Of a stretch of 33,941 nucleotides of DNA, positions 8,922 through 17,203 are shown piece after piece. The notes below the pieces were generated by a model, which saw nothing but the letters and a program-made list of their open reading frames with translations, searched no databases and was not told the origin of the DNA. The position numbers and the translations under genes were made by a program. Each line of letters opens with the position of its first letter. Positions within the stretch are counted from its first letter, which is position 1. This DNA is from Macrocybe gigantea (lineage: Eukaryota; Basidiomycota; Agaricomycetes; Agaricales; Callistosporiaceae): assembly GCA_011319805.1 (NCBI GenBank), contig SJRY01000274.1, positions 1-33,941 of the forward strand, written 5' to 3'.

Positions 8922-9990
8922 TGGAGTGTTGCCTGTCAAGGGGGCAAAACCCAAGTCAATAGAAGGACAGGAATCCTTGCTATTGCACAAGAAGTGCTGC
9001 AGTTCAGTTTTGTTGTGTTCAACAATGAGACTGAAGTCCATAAAGAGGTTGTGCATCAATGTGTATGCCCTCTGAAGTTTCAGAACATTGTCCAGGATGG
9101 ATTTGGACTGAGCAATGATCAGCCTGTCATCCACAAATGACATGATGGTCAGCAAATTGTCAACCTTCTGGTATATTTTCAGTACTGGTGCCAAGTACAA
9201 GGCTGACAGTACCGGAAATAGAGCAGAGCCTTGGCCGATACCAATATCGGCATCAAACTCTGGTAAGATGGCAATATGCCAAGTATACAAAGTTTTACGC
9301 CTGATGAGGTAAGACTCAAAGAACTTAGACACTTGACATGCGAAGCCCCCGTGTTGAAGTATCCTCACCAACATCCGATGGTTGAGAGAGGGAAAATATT
9401 GAGTGACATTGAAAGCAATGATGCTCATCTTGAGACCCTTTAGCCAGCCTTGCCAGATAATATGGGTTAGGAAGACACCAGCATTCTCCATAGAGTTCTG
9501 CCAGATGCCACTGAATGGCTTTAGATCGAAGACAGCAAATTTAGTCGCTTCATATTGCATACGCCGCACCAGCATTTTCTCAATGAGTTTGCCAAGGGTA
9601 TTCAAAAGCACAATCAGATGAAAGGCTTTTGGAGTATCGTATGCAGGTTTGCCAGGTTTCAGAATAATCACTGACAAGCTCTGCTTAAAGTAAGAGGGCT
9701 AGTGGTCCAGTTCCAAATACGCGTTAGCAATGTTCAAGATGAAATCAGCCAAGTGAGGGAATTTCACCAGCTGCTTAATGTGGCCCCAGGACAGATGATC
9801 AGGTCCTGAAGCAGAGGTGTTGCTACATGGCTCCAAGGACTCTCGGAGTTCTGCAGCAGAAAATGGGACCTAGTTCCAAATTGGATGAGGCTCAAGTTCA
9901 TCGAGTTTGTACAGATTAACTGGTCTGTTAGATGCAGCATTATAAGATTTGTCAAGCACATTCCACAGTGACTTGATGTCATCAAACACC
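8922..9990 (-). pseudogene. LINE copy C, ORF2 fragment with reverse transcriptase
   Basis: The minus strand reads from the region upstream of RT (KSLWNVLDKS, near 9960) into RT. The RT part has SVIILKPGKPAYDTPKAF, then AFNVTQYFPSLNHRMLV, GIGQGSALFPVLSALYLAP and the active-site box SFVDDRLIIAQ near 9140. It ends abruptly at GFAPLTGNTP. The RT part is open at 9677-8922, but the upstream part is frameshifted. It is more diverged from A/B than G or F are, so it is probably older. It lies downstream of an RNase H fragment (D) on the same strand, which is the reverse of the normal order. Confidence 0.85.
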
Positions 9991-10914
9991 CTACTGAATT
10001 GATGCTCTAGGTCCCCCAGCCTGAAGGCTGGCTGTGGTTACTTCCATGCAAAGGCCCCATGAGGAGCCATAACCCTAAGTATCTCCTGCTATGAAGGGGC
10101 AGTTACCCACCTCCGGATCCAGGATAAAAGCACCTGCCACCTTGTTTGATGTTAGGTACTTAATGAACCAGAAACATACAAAGGCATCATACTGGCATTC
10201 ACTTGGTCTGTTCCAGTTATGGCACAAGGTCATGACATGGACAGAGTCCTCAGGCCCTCATCTGCAGGAGCATTCATTGCTCTCTATAAAATTGAACCGT
10301 GCTCGATAGGCATTGATCAGTGTGTGTCTGCAGGCAATGTGACAGCAATGAGCAAATAGCTTATTGCCTGTCAACAGCTTCATAAAACCCATTCTTTTAC
10401 GAAGCAGGTGCTCATAGGGCTCTGGCTTCCTCGCATCATGAAAATGAAATGTGGAGGCACCAATATATTTCTTGATTCCTGAATCATGGAACCAAGAGGC
10501 ATGCATTTCATCATCTGCCTCCTTCTGGAGTGCATCTGTGGTATAGAGAGGATGGAGTCCCAGGGGAACGTTGAGCTCACGTGCAGAGTTGTATGCTTCA
10601 ACCTGAATAGCCCACTTCCAATAGGAAGGGATGTGCCAGAATGTAATCTGGTGCAGCTCGGATTGAGCAAACCAAGCACGCAGTGAAGTGCACAGGGTGA
10701 TAGAATGCAGCTGCACAGAGTGGGGGTTGCAATTGACAATGTGGTTAATAGCATTCATTGAGTCGAGGAAGCACATGATGGATGTAGCTCCATCCTGTGT
10801 GATAGCTTTTTGAATTGATATACACAATCCAATAAGCTCTGAATCATTGCTTGTCGCTTTGCCGACAGGCTGACGAGTTTCAAAAACAAGTATATTGCCT
10901 CGGTAGACCCAGTA
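9991..10914 (-). pseudogene. LINE copy D, ORF2 RNase H and part of 3' UTR
   Basis: The minus strand encodes SIQKAITQDGATSIMCFLDSMNAINHI (RNase H catalytic region), the linker KKYIGASTFHFHDARKP and the start of the C-terminal zinc finger (ESNECSCR). It terminates at TAA 10105-10103. About 110 nt of diverged 3' UTR follow, without hairpin or poly(A). Its 5' end at 10914 is fused to the 3' end of module X1. Frameshifts are present near both ends. RNase H of such LINEs removes template RNA during target-primed reverse transcription. Confidence 0.85.
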
Positions 10915-10921
10915 AAGTTTA

Positions 10922-10943
10922 GCCCCCCCCTTGTGGGAGAGGC
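10922..10943 (-). other. Conserved 3' hairpin of module X1
   Basis: A G/C-rich inverted repeat with a four-base loop and the same C.A mismatch after the first three pairs as in X3. It lies just before the terminal CTAAACTT. Confidence 0.5.
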
Positions 10944-11660
10944 GGCTTATCCCAGCTTCAGGCCTGACCCTCCATTGTGCTATGGAGGCAGCCCATTACC
11001 TGGCAGTTTCACACTTTGGATTCAACTTAAGCAGTTACCTGGATGTATTATCCCAGGGACTACTGACAGAGGAGTTAGATCTCTCAAGCCAAGGACTGGA
11101 GACTGTCCAGTCTTGCTACAGCCCAGTGGTGTCAGAGGCATGACCCCCAGTCTTGCCTTCCCGTCCCCTAGCAGATGGTTCACAGATGCATCACACGTAT
11201 AGATCCCCATCTATCTAAGGTCTCTGTCTTGCCATATGCCTGCCAGACTGGCATCTGATATCACAGCAAGGTCCATGGTCCTCCCATGACAGGTTCCCAC
11301 AGGGGAAGCTCTTACTGAACGGGTCTGCATCTGCTTCCACCAACTTAAGCAGGTGATATACTGCAGGTGACTAATCAGTTTATGATCATCGCCAACGGCT
11401 CCCAATTTACTGGGTACCATGTTGGCTCAAATGCCATTGGGTGGTTATCAGCCTAATTCCTGGTATGGTCCCTTATCCTTTTGGCCCCTACCTTTTAAGA
11501 TCGGGGATCACGTGTGGTCTGCCAGATTAAGGCATTGTCCAGCACTTACATCTCAAGGCCATCCATGCCAAGAGAAACCTGGTCACATGAGTTAGAGTCA
11601 TGTGACACTTGACCCACATTGTGGGGTAAGTCACATGTGTGATGCATAACCTAGCTTATA

Positions 11661-11690
11661 CAGTGGCTGACATAAGTATCACACAGCCAC
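11661..11690 (+). repeat. Tc1 left terminal inverted repeat
   Basis: 30 bp starting CAGTGGCTGACATAAG. It pairs with 13201-13230 at 28 of 30 positions and is preceded by TA. Confidence 0.92.
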
Positions 11691-11863
11691 CATGCACTGC
11701 ATAGATAACTTGGGTACAAGGCGATTTGGCTGCCTCACACCACGAAATGTTGCATAGAGGGACGTTGTAGGTTATATTTCAGTGATATGTCTTTATTAAA
11801 TGATAGGAGCTTGATTCTGATAAAATATTCGTGAGACAATCAAAAAAGACATGAGCCATACAT

Positions 11864-12955
11864 TTGTCCCACATGTTCTGCAGCATGGAAAAGGCCATAA
11901 AAGCCTTGTTATGGCTTGAAATCATTCCAACCATATTCTCCACCATGGTGTACACCTCTCTGACCAAAGTCACCTGCATTGTCAGCTACCACCATGACGG
12001 TTACAACAATTCCGAGGTTGGTCACCAGATCGGGGTTCATCGCACAACAGTGGCGAAAATCCTTAAACGGTACAAGAAATCACAGGACCCATACTACATA
12101 AACCCGAAGTCTGGCAGGCCCCACAAAATGGATGTCCGTGAGACCCATATTGCCACACATGCACTTGCCAAATGCGAAGCTATGAATGCTGCCGAGCTCC
12201 AAAAGAAGCTCTTCCAACATATGTCAATGCAAACCCTTAAGGCAGGGCTGGTCTGCCGTGTCCGTAGGTCCAAGCCATACCTTAGTAAGACCCACAAGGC
12301 CAAATGTCTGGCATGGGCAAAGGCACATGTCACTTGGACTCTGGAGGATTGGAAGCATGTGGTTTTTTCAGATGAGTCAAAATTCATGCTCTTCAAGTCC
12401 GATGGCTGGCAATATTGCTGGATTAGGCCAGGACAGGCCCTGGATGAGCGTTCCACCAAGAAAACAGTCAAGCACGGTGGCGGGAGTCTCATGGTGTGGG
12501 GGTGCATCTTGGCTGTGGAAATGGGCCGGCTCCACCGGATCGAGGGGATCATGAGGGGCCCAGATTATGTTGAAATCCTTGACAAATCTTATTCTGGGTC
12601 CCTTAAAGATCTCAAGTTGCACCGAACAGGCAATTCAAGTGCGATCTTCCAACAGGACAATGATCCGAAGCACCGATCAAAGGTTGCCAAGGATTGGTTC
12701 CAAAAAAAGAAGATCAAATGCCTCGTGTGGCTAGCTGCCAGCCCCGATATGAACATCATAGAGCATGTGTGGGATCAGGTGGATGGCCTCGTGCATGCCC
12801 GCAACCCTTTACCATGCAATAAGGACGAGCTGTGGGCTATGCTTCAAGAGGAATGGGCCAACTTCCCGCGATCTGTCCTGGACAAGCTCTTCGAGAGCAT
12901 GCCCCGCCATGTCAGTGCGCTTTTGAAGGCTCGAGGGGGTCATACCAAATATTAG
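11864..12955 (+). CDS. Tc1-family DD34E transposase
   Basis: 363 codons without a break, slightly long for the family (about 340). The N-terminal part contains a helix-turn-helix (SEVGHQIGVHRTTVAKILKRY, about residues 50-70), expected to bind the inverted repeats. The DDE catalytic triad is D170 (VVFSDESKF), D265 (FQQDNDPKH) and E300 (SPDMNIIEHVWD), with 34 residues between D265 and E300, the Tc1 spacing. The usual WPAQSPDLNPIE box is WLAASPDMNIIE here, a notable drift beside the catalytic Glu. The first ATG may be too early: ATG 11944 starts nearer the DNA-binding domain. An open frame plus near-perfect TIRs makes it possibly functional or recently active. Confidence 0.93.
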   Translation: MSHMFCSMEKAIKALLWLEIIPTIFSTMVYTSLTKVTCIVSYHHDGYNNSEVGHQIGVHRTTVAKILKRYKKSQDPYYINPKSGRPHKMDVRETHIATHALAKCEAMNAAELQKKLFQHMSMQTLKAGLVCRVRRSKPYLSKTHKAKCLAWAKAHVTWTLEDWKHVVFSDESKFMLFKSDGWQYCWIRPGQALDERSTKKTVKHGGGSLMVWGCILAVEMGRLHRIEGIMRGPDYVEILDKSYSGSLKDLKLHRTGNSSAIFQQDNDPKHRSKVAKDWFQKKKIKCLVWLAASPDMNIIEHVWDQVDGLVHARNPLPCNKDELWAMLQEEWANFPRSVLDKLFESMPRHVSALLKARGGHTKY

Positions 12956-13200
12956 GTATGCAGATCTCTCTCATCCATTCCTTGATGCACACAATGCTAA
13001 TCATTACACCATACCTGCCCAGGACAGAAGTATTGCACACCCAAATTTTGGTTTCGATGCTCACAATATTTTTCCATTTATATCTACCTTCTATTTCATC
13101 CCTATTGTGATTCTGATTTGTCATAGCTAATGATTGATGTCAAAATGAACTGTCTACGATGCAAGTTACATGAGGTGTGGTCTCGTCAATCTAACTGAGG

Positions 13201-13230
13201 GTGGCTGTGCGATACTTATATCAGCCACTG
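13201..13230 (-). repeat. Tc1 right terminal inverted repeat
   Basis: Inverted copy of 11661-11690 with two mismatches, followed by the TA duplication. Confidence 0.92.
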
Positions 13231-13373
13231 TATCATGTGCCAGCTGCTTAGTCACATGACCAAGTCACCTCTCTCGTGGGAACAACTGTCACAGGGTCAT
13301 GATACTTCCTGCCCACATCATGTGGAACCAGCTCCAGACACTTCTGAATGCAAACCTGAAGATGCCACCTCCA

Positions 13374-13443
13374 GGACTAGAACCCGTGGCTTCGTGGATT
13401 GCCACATCTACAGGACTACCTGACTGTGTTTACTGCTATGCCA
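13374..13443 (-). promoter_or_regulatory. tRNA-like RNA polymerase III promoter of X1
   Basis: On the minus strand, box A is TGGCATAGCAG (13443-13433), with a change in the last GG relative to X2. Box B is GGTTCTAGTCC (13384-13374), one mismatch from consensus. Confidence 0.65.
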
Positions 13444-13451
13444 ACCAGCCC

Positions 13452-13622
13452 TTTATCATGTCATTCGTGGATGATGGATTGATCATAGCTTAGTCTAAAT
13501 CCATTCCAAACAATGTTCCAAAGTTACAGAGGGCTTATGCTTCGGTACATAACCTCTTCACTGACTTTGGCCTTATTTTAGAATACAACAAAATCAAATT
13601 ACAGCACTTTTCATGCAATAAG
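13452..13622 (+). pseudogene. LINE copy K, RT fragment
   Basis: A short plus-strand piece encoding IMSFVDDGLIIA, a TAG in place of the following Gln, then SKSIPNNVPKLQRAYASVHNLFTDFGL. It matches copy B at 23570-23735. It is bounded by X1 on the left and by an LTR on the right. Confidence 0.85.
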
Positions 13623-13680
13623 TGTTAGAAATGCCCCTCCTGTCCAGACTTGTGCATAGGACAGGACCCAGGCTATGTGC

Positions 13681-13787
13681 CTAGCAATGCACAGCACAAG
13701 CTATGCATGCAGTAATGCGCAGTAAATGGCTGTGTCTGCAGCAGTGCACAGCCTACAGCTGTGCCTGCAGCAATGCATAGTCTACAC
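13681..13787 (+). repeat. 29-bp tandem repeat upstream of LTR TATA box
   Basis: Units at 13681-13709, 13710-13738 and 13739-13767, plus a partial unit at 13768-13787, of the form CAGCARTGCACAGCCTA...CTGTGCCTG. They lie directly 5' of TATATATA, a layout seen in LTR enhancers. Confidence 0.7.
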
Positions 13788-13788
13788 A

Positions 13789-13796
13789 TATATATA
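13789..13796 (+). promoter_or_regulatory. TATA box in LTR
   Basis: TATATATA, 166 bp into the LTR, preceded by the tandem units. Confidence 0.5.
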
Positions 13797-13967
13797 GGTA
13801 GCACAGAGTGCCTTGAAGTCCCCAGTGTTCTCACTCAGGACTTCTAGGCAAGTATTTGTATATAACTCAATTACTAGTGTTCTCACTCAGGACTTCTAGA
13901 TTCTAAGGCTCCTCTAGAGAGTTCCCTATGCCTAGTTTTAACAGGTTATGGGCCCTGGCCTCTAACA

Positions 13968-14309
13968 GCCTTATCAGACATACACTAAGAGTCCAGATTT
14001 CCTTCCATCTTTCCCCTTCCTTGACTGTACTAGCCTGGAGTTCACTGTCCTTATAGGGTGTGTGTCTAAGTTTAGTCGATAGGAGCACCAACTGTTGGGA
14101 CTGGTCTTCATTTGAAGCAGTCTTTACTCCACTAGTAGAAAACCAGGTAGTCATTCCTGTGACTCTGGGGTTAGGCCTTTGTGCTGACAACTGGGTGCTC
14201 AGTAGATAGCCTTTTTACTTTACTTAAGTAGACCAAGGGCACTTTCAGTAGCTAGACCTTTCTTGACACACACTCTTCTGAGAGCAAGGCCAGTAGCACA
14301 GTCCTTCTG
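13968..14309. other. Unassigned 342 bp between LTR and LINE E
   Basis: No recognisable gene, repeat match or RNA. If the LTR is a left LTR, this would be the untranslated leader of its element. TTATCAGA shortly after the LTR is only weakly like a primer binding site. A minus-strand open frame here has no recognisable motif. Confidence 0.4.
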
Positions 14310-15078
14310 TTGTGGACACTATCGGCATCACGATCTTCCCCGAAGAGGAGCAGTTCCTTCATGGTGAAGCTAAGGCCGCAGCCGAATCTCTCGCCACCCT
14401 CAAGGCTTGGATCTTGAAGGTCAGCTCCTCCTCCGTCTCTATTCTGGCAGGATATCAATATGCTATTGCTGAGGGCATTGCAACTTTGGTCAGCAGTGCA
14501 GGCAATGTCAATATATTTTCTGTCTCTATGCTTGATGGACCCCAGCACCCCTTAGGTAGGCGGTTGCAAGAGATTGTAAATGCCCACCTCCCCTCTCGTG
14601 GAAAGGCAACTCACTTTGCTGACCCTCACACCTCTCCTTCTGGCACTGTACGACCGGAAGACTCTCGCTCGAATATGGGCGCTCGCCCTCCGAGACTGCC
14701 TCAGAACCTGAACCACCCCCCTCTGCCACAGCTGCGGTCCCGCTTCTGAACTCTGGGTCATGGTCTGCCCCCTCCTGTCAATAGGGCTACCCGCCCTACT
14801 GCTGGCAAGCACTCATATGTGCAAGCCTTGGCTCAACCAGCCAATACTCCCGCTGAAGCTATTGTAGCTTTGGCAAAGACATTCCCTCACCTCCCCGTGG
14901 AGAAGATCGTTTCCCTGCAGAAGGAAGCAACTGGGGAGTCTTCCGGACTGCCTAAGAAGAAGGCGAAGTCCACTTCTCATGGCCCATCCTGATGTAATGT
15001 CAGGGTGTCCTTTACCTTTCCGGCGGACAATGTGTCTGTTGCTGCTGGGACTCTTCTCTCTGCCTTCAATTGAGGGCT

Positions 15079-15092
15079 GACTGCTGGTAAAT
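15079..15092. repeat. Target-site duplication of LINE F, left
   Basis: GACTGCTGGTAAAT, identical to 16520-16533 after the poly(A). The last two bases could also belong to the LINE, so the duplication is 12-14 bp, a typical length for target-primed reverse transcription. Confidence 0.92.
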
Positions 15093-16121
15093 GCAAATAA
15101 CCCAGGCAGGCGGCTTGTCGATGAGTTTGGCAGTCACTTTGAGATCCATAAGTTACTTGGCCGAGACGAGGACTCGGTCAAGGCTTACCGCACATCGCTG
15201 GATCAAACACTTTCCTAGTGTTCGATCCAGCATGATTGCTCTTATGTGAGTAGTGATGGCTCCGTGCCTGCGAAAGCGGAAGTGCCACTTAAGCAGTCTG
15301 TGTCAGCTTCACGTGTTTATCGCGAGGGCAGGCTAATCTCCGAGATTCGTTAGCCAGTTGGTAAATCAACGAGCGACGATGCTGAGCTTATTGGGTTGCG
15401 AATGGCAATCCAAAAGGCTATCGCCCAAGATGGAGTTAATTCTGTCATGTGCTTTTTGGATTCGATGAATGCAATTAATCGCATCATCGATTGCAATTCC
15501 CACTCTCTGCAGTCGCACTCTATTGCACTTTGTACATCACTGGAAGCTTGGCTCTCAGAGTCCGAGCAGCGCCGGATTGAATTCTGGCACGTCCCTTCCA
15601 AGTGGAAGTGGGCAATACAAGTCGAGGCTCACGAGCTTGCCCGGAGCCTGGATGTTCCCCTAGGACTTCGTCCCCTCTATACCACCGATGGCCTTCGAAA
15701 GGAGGCTGACGATGATATGCATAGCACTTGGTTCCAGAATTCTGGGAACAAGAAATACATTGGTGCTTCCACATTTCGTTTTCACGAAGCAGGAAAGCCA
15801 AATTCCTATGAATGCCCCTCTCGGAAGAGAACGGGCTTCATGAAGTTAGTGACAGAGAACGAGCTTTTTGCTCGCTGTGCATGACTTGCATGCAGCCACG
15901 CCCCGATCAATGCGTATCAGGCATGGTTTAATTTCATTGAGAGCGACTTATGCTCTTGCGGATGAGGGCCGGAAGACTCCGTCCACGTCATGACTCAGTG
16001 CCACAACTGGCACAGGCCAACTGAATGCCAGTTCGACGCATTTGTGCGTCACTGGTTCATTAAGTACTTGACAGCTAATAAGGCTGCAGGTGCTTTCATT
16101 CCGGATCCAGGCAGCGGGTGA
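15093..16121 (+). pseudogene. LINE F ORF2 C-terminal part: RNase H and zinc finger
   Basis: Encodes SSDGS (first RNase H Asp), DDAELIGL (Glu), CFLDSMNAINRI (Asp) and the C-terminal CSC...H...C finger. It has a TAG near 15216, another near 15351, TGA near 15883 and TGA at the finger (CSCG-GPEDS). The middle part, 15396-15884, is open. Without RT and with several stops it is nonfunctional. Confidence 0.88.
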
Positions 16122-16328
16122 CTGCTGTTCTGTAGCGGAGATCGTCCGGGGTAACCCGGACAATCTGGAAACAGTTGGGTCAGTGACCGAAGCACTGACC
16201 AAGCATTATGCGACCTGCAAACTCTGCAACAGTATCGTTATAGGTCCTCTTGGACCTTTTACATGGAATTGACCACAACCGGCCCTCTGGGGCTGGGGGA
16301 CGGTGCTCGAGCAAGTGAGTACGCGCGA

Positions 16329-16350
16329 GCTCGAACCATATGGTTCGAGC
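16329..16350 (+). other. 3' UTR hairpin of LINE F (perfect palindrome)
   Basis: A 22-bp perfect palindrome starting GCTCGAACCAT. The same 22-nt interval forms an imperfect hairpin in copies A (21441-21462), B (25612-25633), G (27084-27105) and I (30730-30751, minus). A second small stem, GGTCC...GGACC, lies about 90 nt upstream in the same copies. Confidence 0.65.
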
Positions 16351-17044
16351 GCGGGCACGAGAGAACAGAGCAGTGTAGCCCTCCATGTAGCTCCCTTCAG
16401 TCTGTTTTTTCTCGGACTAGTCGTATTTATCGTAGATACCTTGGTGTATTTACAAGCGGACTGCCACCATGCACCGCTATATAAATTGTTGAATTAAAAA
16501 AAAAAAAAAAAAAAAAAAAGACTGCTGGTAAATCCTGGATTCAATGCGAATCCATCCAGGACCATTCCGCCTCATCGTTTTCGTGTTTGATGATGAAGGT
16601 GGCATCATCCAAGGACCTCAGCATTCTGCGTGAGGCTGCCCTCAGGTGCGCTCTGGCTGGTTCTACTGTCGAGCTCACTATTCCTACAAGTGTTTCCTAT
16701 GTGAAACTACTTGATGTATCATACTTCAACGCCGACAGTAGTGTTATCACTGCCTGGCAAGCATATGAGATTCTCCGAGATTCGTCATTCTTGGATCTCA
16801 TCACCCTCGTTGGAGTTCCTTGCGTCATGCGTAACTCCAAGCAAAAAACACTTCTCTTTCCACAACCCCCACTTGTAAACAACTGTAAACAACTCTCACA
16901 AATCGCACTCCTCGTTCTACGGTGACAACACTTGGGACGATCTTTGACCAGGTTGCAGATCCGGATACCTATATCCTTGAGCACTCCCCGTTCTTAAAAT
17001 CGCGAAAATCGGCTGAAAATCCACCGATTTATTAGAGTTTTTCG

Positions 17045-17203
17045 ATGAGCGACGATCCGCTCAACATTGTCAGCAGCGGTGGACCTCCACCGCTAAATCC
17101 CCACCCGGGTCGGACCTCCTCTGGTCCTTCTCGATCCCCTGCTCCACCTTCTCTTTCAAGGTGGCGACGGCCTTATGGACACCGACGACGCTGGCCCTTC
17201 TAA
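17045..17203 (+). CDS. Upstream ORF of LINE A overlapping ORF1 (52 codons)
   Basis: Starts MSDDPLNIVSSGGPPPLNPH and ends at TAA 17201-17203, overlapping the ORF1 start by 29 nt in another frame. The same peptide start is present in H (29095) and J (7076, minus). The distance from this ATG to the ORF1 ATG is 130, 148 and 151 nt in the three copies, always 1 modulo 3. Either the two frames are joined by a +1 shift, or this is a conserved upstream ORF controlling ORF1. Confidence 0.5.
   Translation: MSDDPLNIVSSGGPPPLNPHPGRTSSGPSRSPAPPSLSRWRRPYGHRRRWPF

Larger units (their letters stand above)
11661..13230 (+). mobile_element. Tc1-type DNA transposon, complete, inserted in X1
   Basis: 1,570 bp with 30-bp terminal inverted repeats beginning CAGTGGCTGA (11661-11690 and 13201-13230, two mismatches) and a TA target duplication (11659-11660 and 13231-13232). 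The uninterrupted paralogue X2 reads GCTTACATCACG at the matching place, which is the empty site. It encodes one transposase. The 200 bp before and 275 bp after the gene are short noncoding subterminal regions in which I see nothing else. Confidence 0.95.
10915..13451 (-). mobile_element. Module X1 (fused to LINE D), split by a Tc1 transposon
   Basis: X1 consists of 10915-11660 plus 13231-13451, about 965 bp without the Tc1 insert. On the minus strand it starts with a tRNA-like head near 13451 and ends in a hairpin followed by CTAAACTT at 10915. It aligns over its whole length with X2 (32234-33166), so the two define the unit. No ORF is shared between X1 and X2 in a way that suggests a protein. 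At the 3' end it passes directly into RNase H codons of LINE D. At the 5' end it abuts plus-strand LINE scrap K. Confidence 0.75.
13623..13967 (+). repeat. LTR, probably of a copia element, next to LINE K
   Basis: 345 bp bounded by TGTTAGA and TCTAACA (7-bp terminal inverted repeats). It has four tandem 29-bp units (the last partial), a TATATATA box at 13789-13796, and a direct repeat of AGTGTTCTCACTCAGGAC at 13824 and 13876. No second LTR is seen in the window. The plus-strand copia coding pieces at 27275 and 33170 could belong to the same nested element, but this is inferred from orientation only. The reverse orientation is possible in principle; the TATA position favours plus. Confidence 0.55.
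15093..16519 (+). mobile_element. LINE copy F, 5'-truncated insertion in E
   Basis: 1,427 bp running from the RNase H region (NNPGRRLVDEFGS) through the ORF2 stop at 16119-16121 and the whole 3' UTR to 24 A's (16496-16519). It is flanked by perfect 14-bp target duplications and was inserted in sense into ORF1 of E. It gives the cleanest definition of this family's 3' end and insertion mode. Confidence 0.95.
14310..16850 (+). pseudogene. LINE copy E, ORF1 fragment, split by LINE F
   Basis: Two pieces, 14310-15092 and 16520-16840, encode ORF1 sequence. They include GYQYAIAEGIATL, the Pro-rich region with frameshift, KTFPHLPVEKIVSLQKEA, and then, after the insert, LSILREAALRCALAGSTVEL. The copy lacks its first about 40 codons and stops before the zinc knuckles. 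A TGA replaces a codon near 14990. It is the closest relative of copy J. About ten bases (GCAAAAAACA) separate its broken end from the 5' end of LINE A. Confidence 0.85.

Noticed and set aside
13681..13787. A CRISPR-like array
   Set aside because: The 29-bp units are contiguous and degenerate with no spacers, lie in an LTR, and the window is eukaryotic.
13903..14190. Minus-strand ORF of 95 codons across the LTR end
   Set aside because: It crosses the LTR border and shows no domain. It is probably chance.
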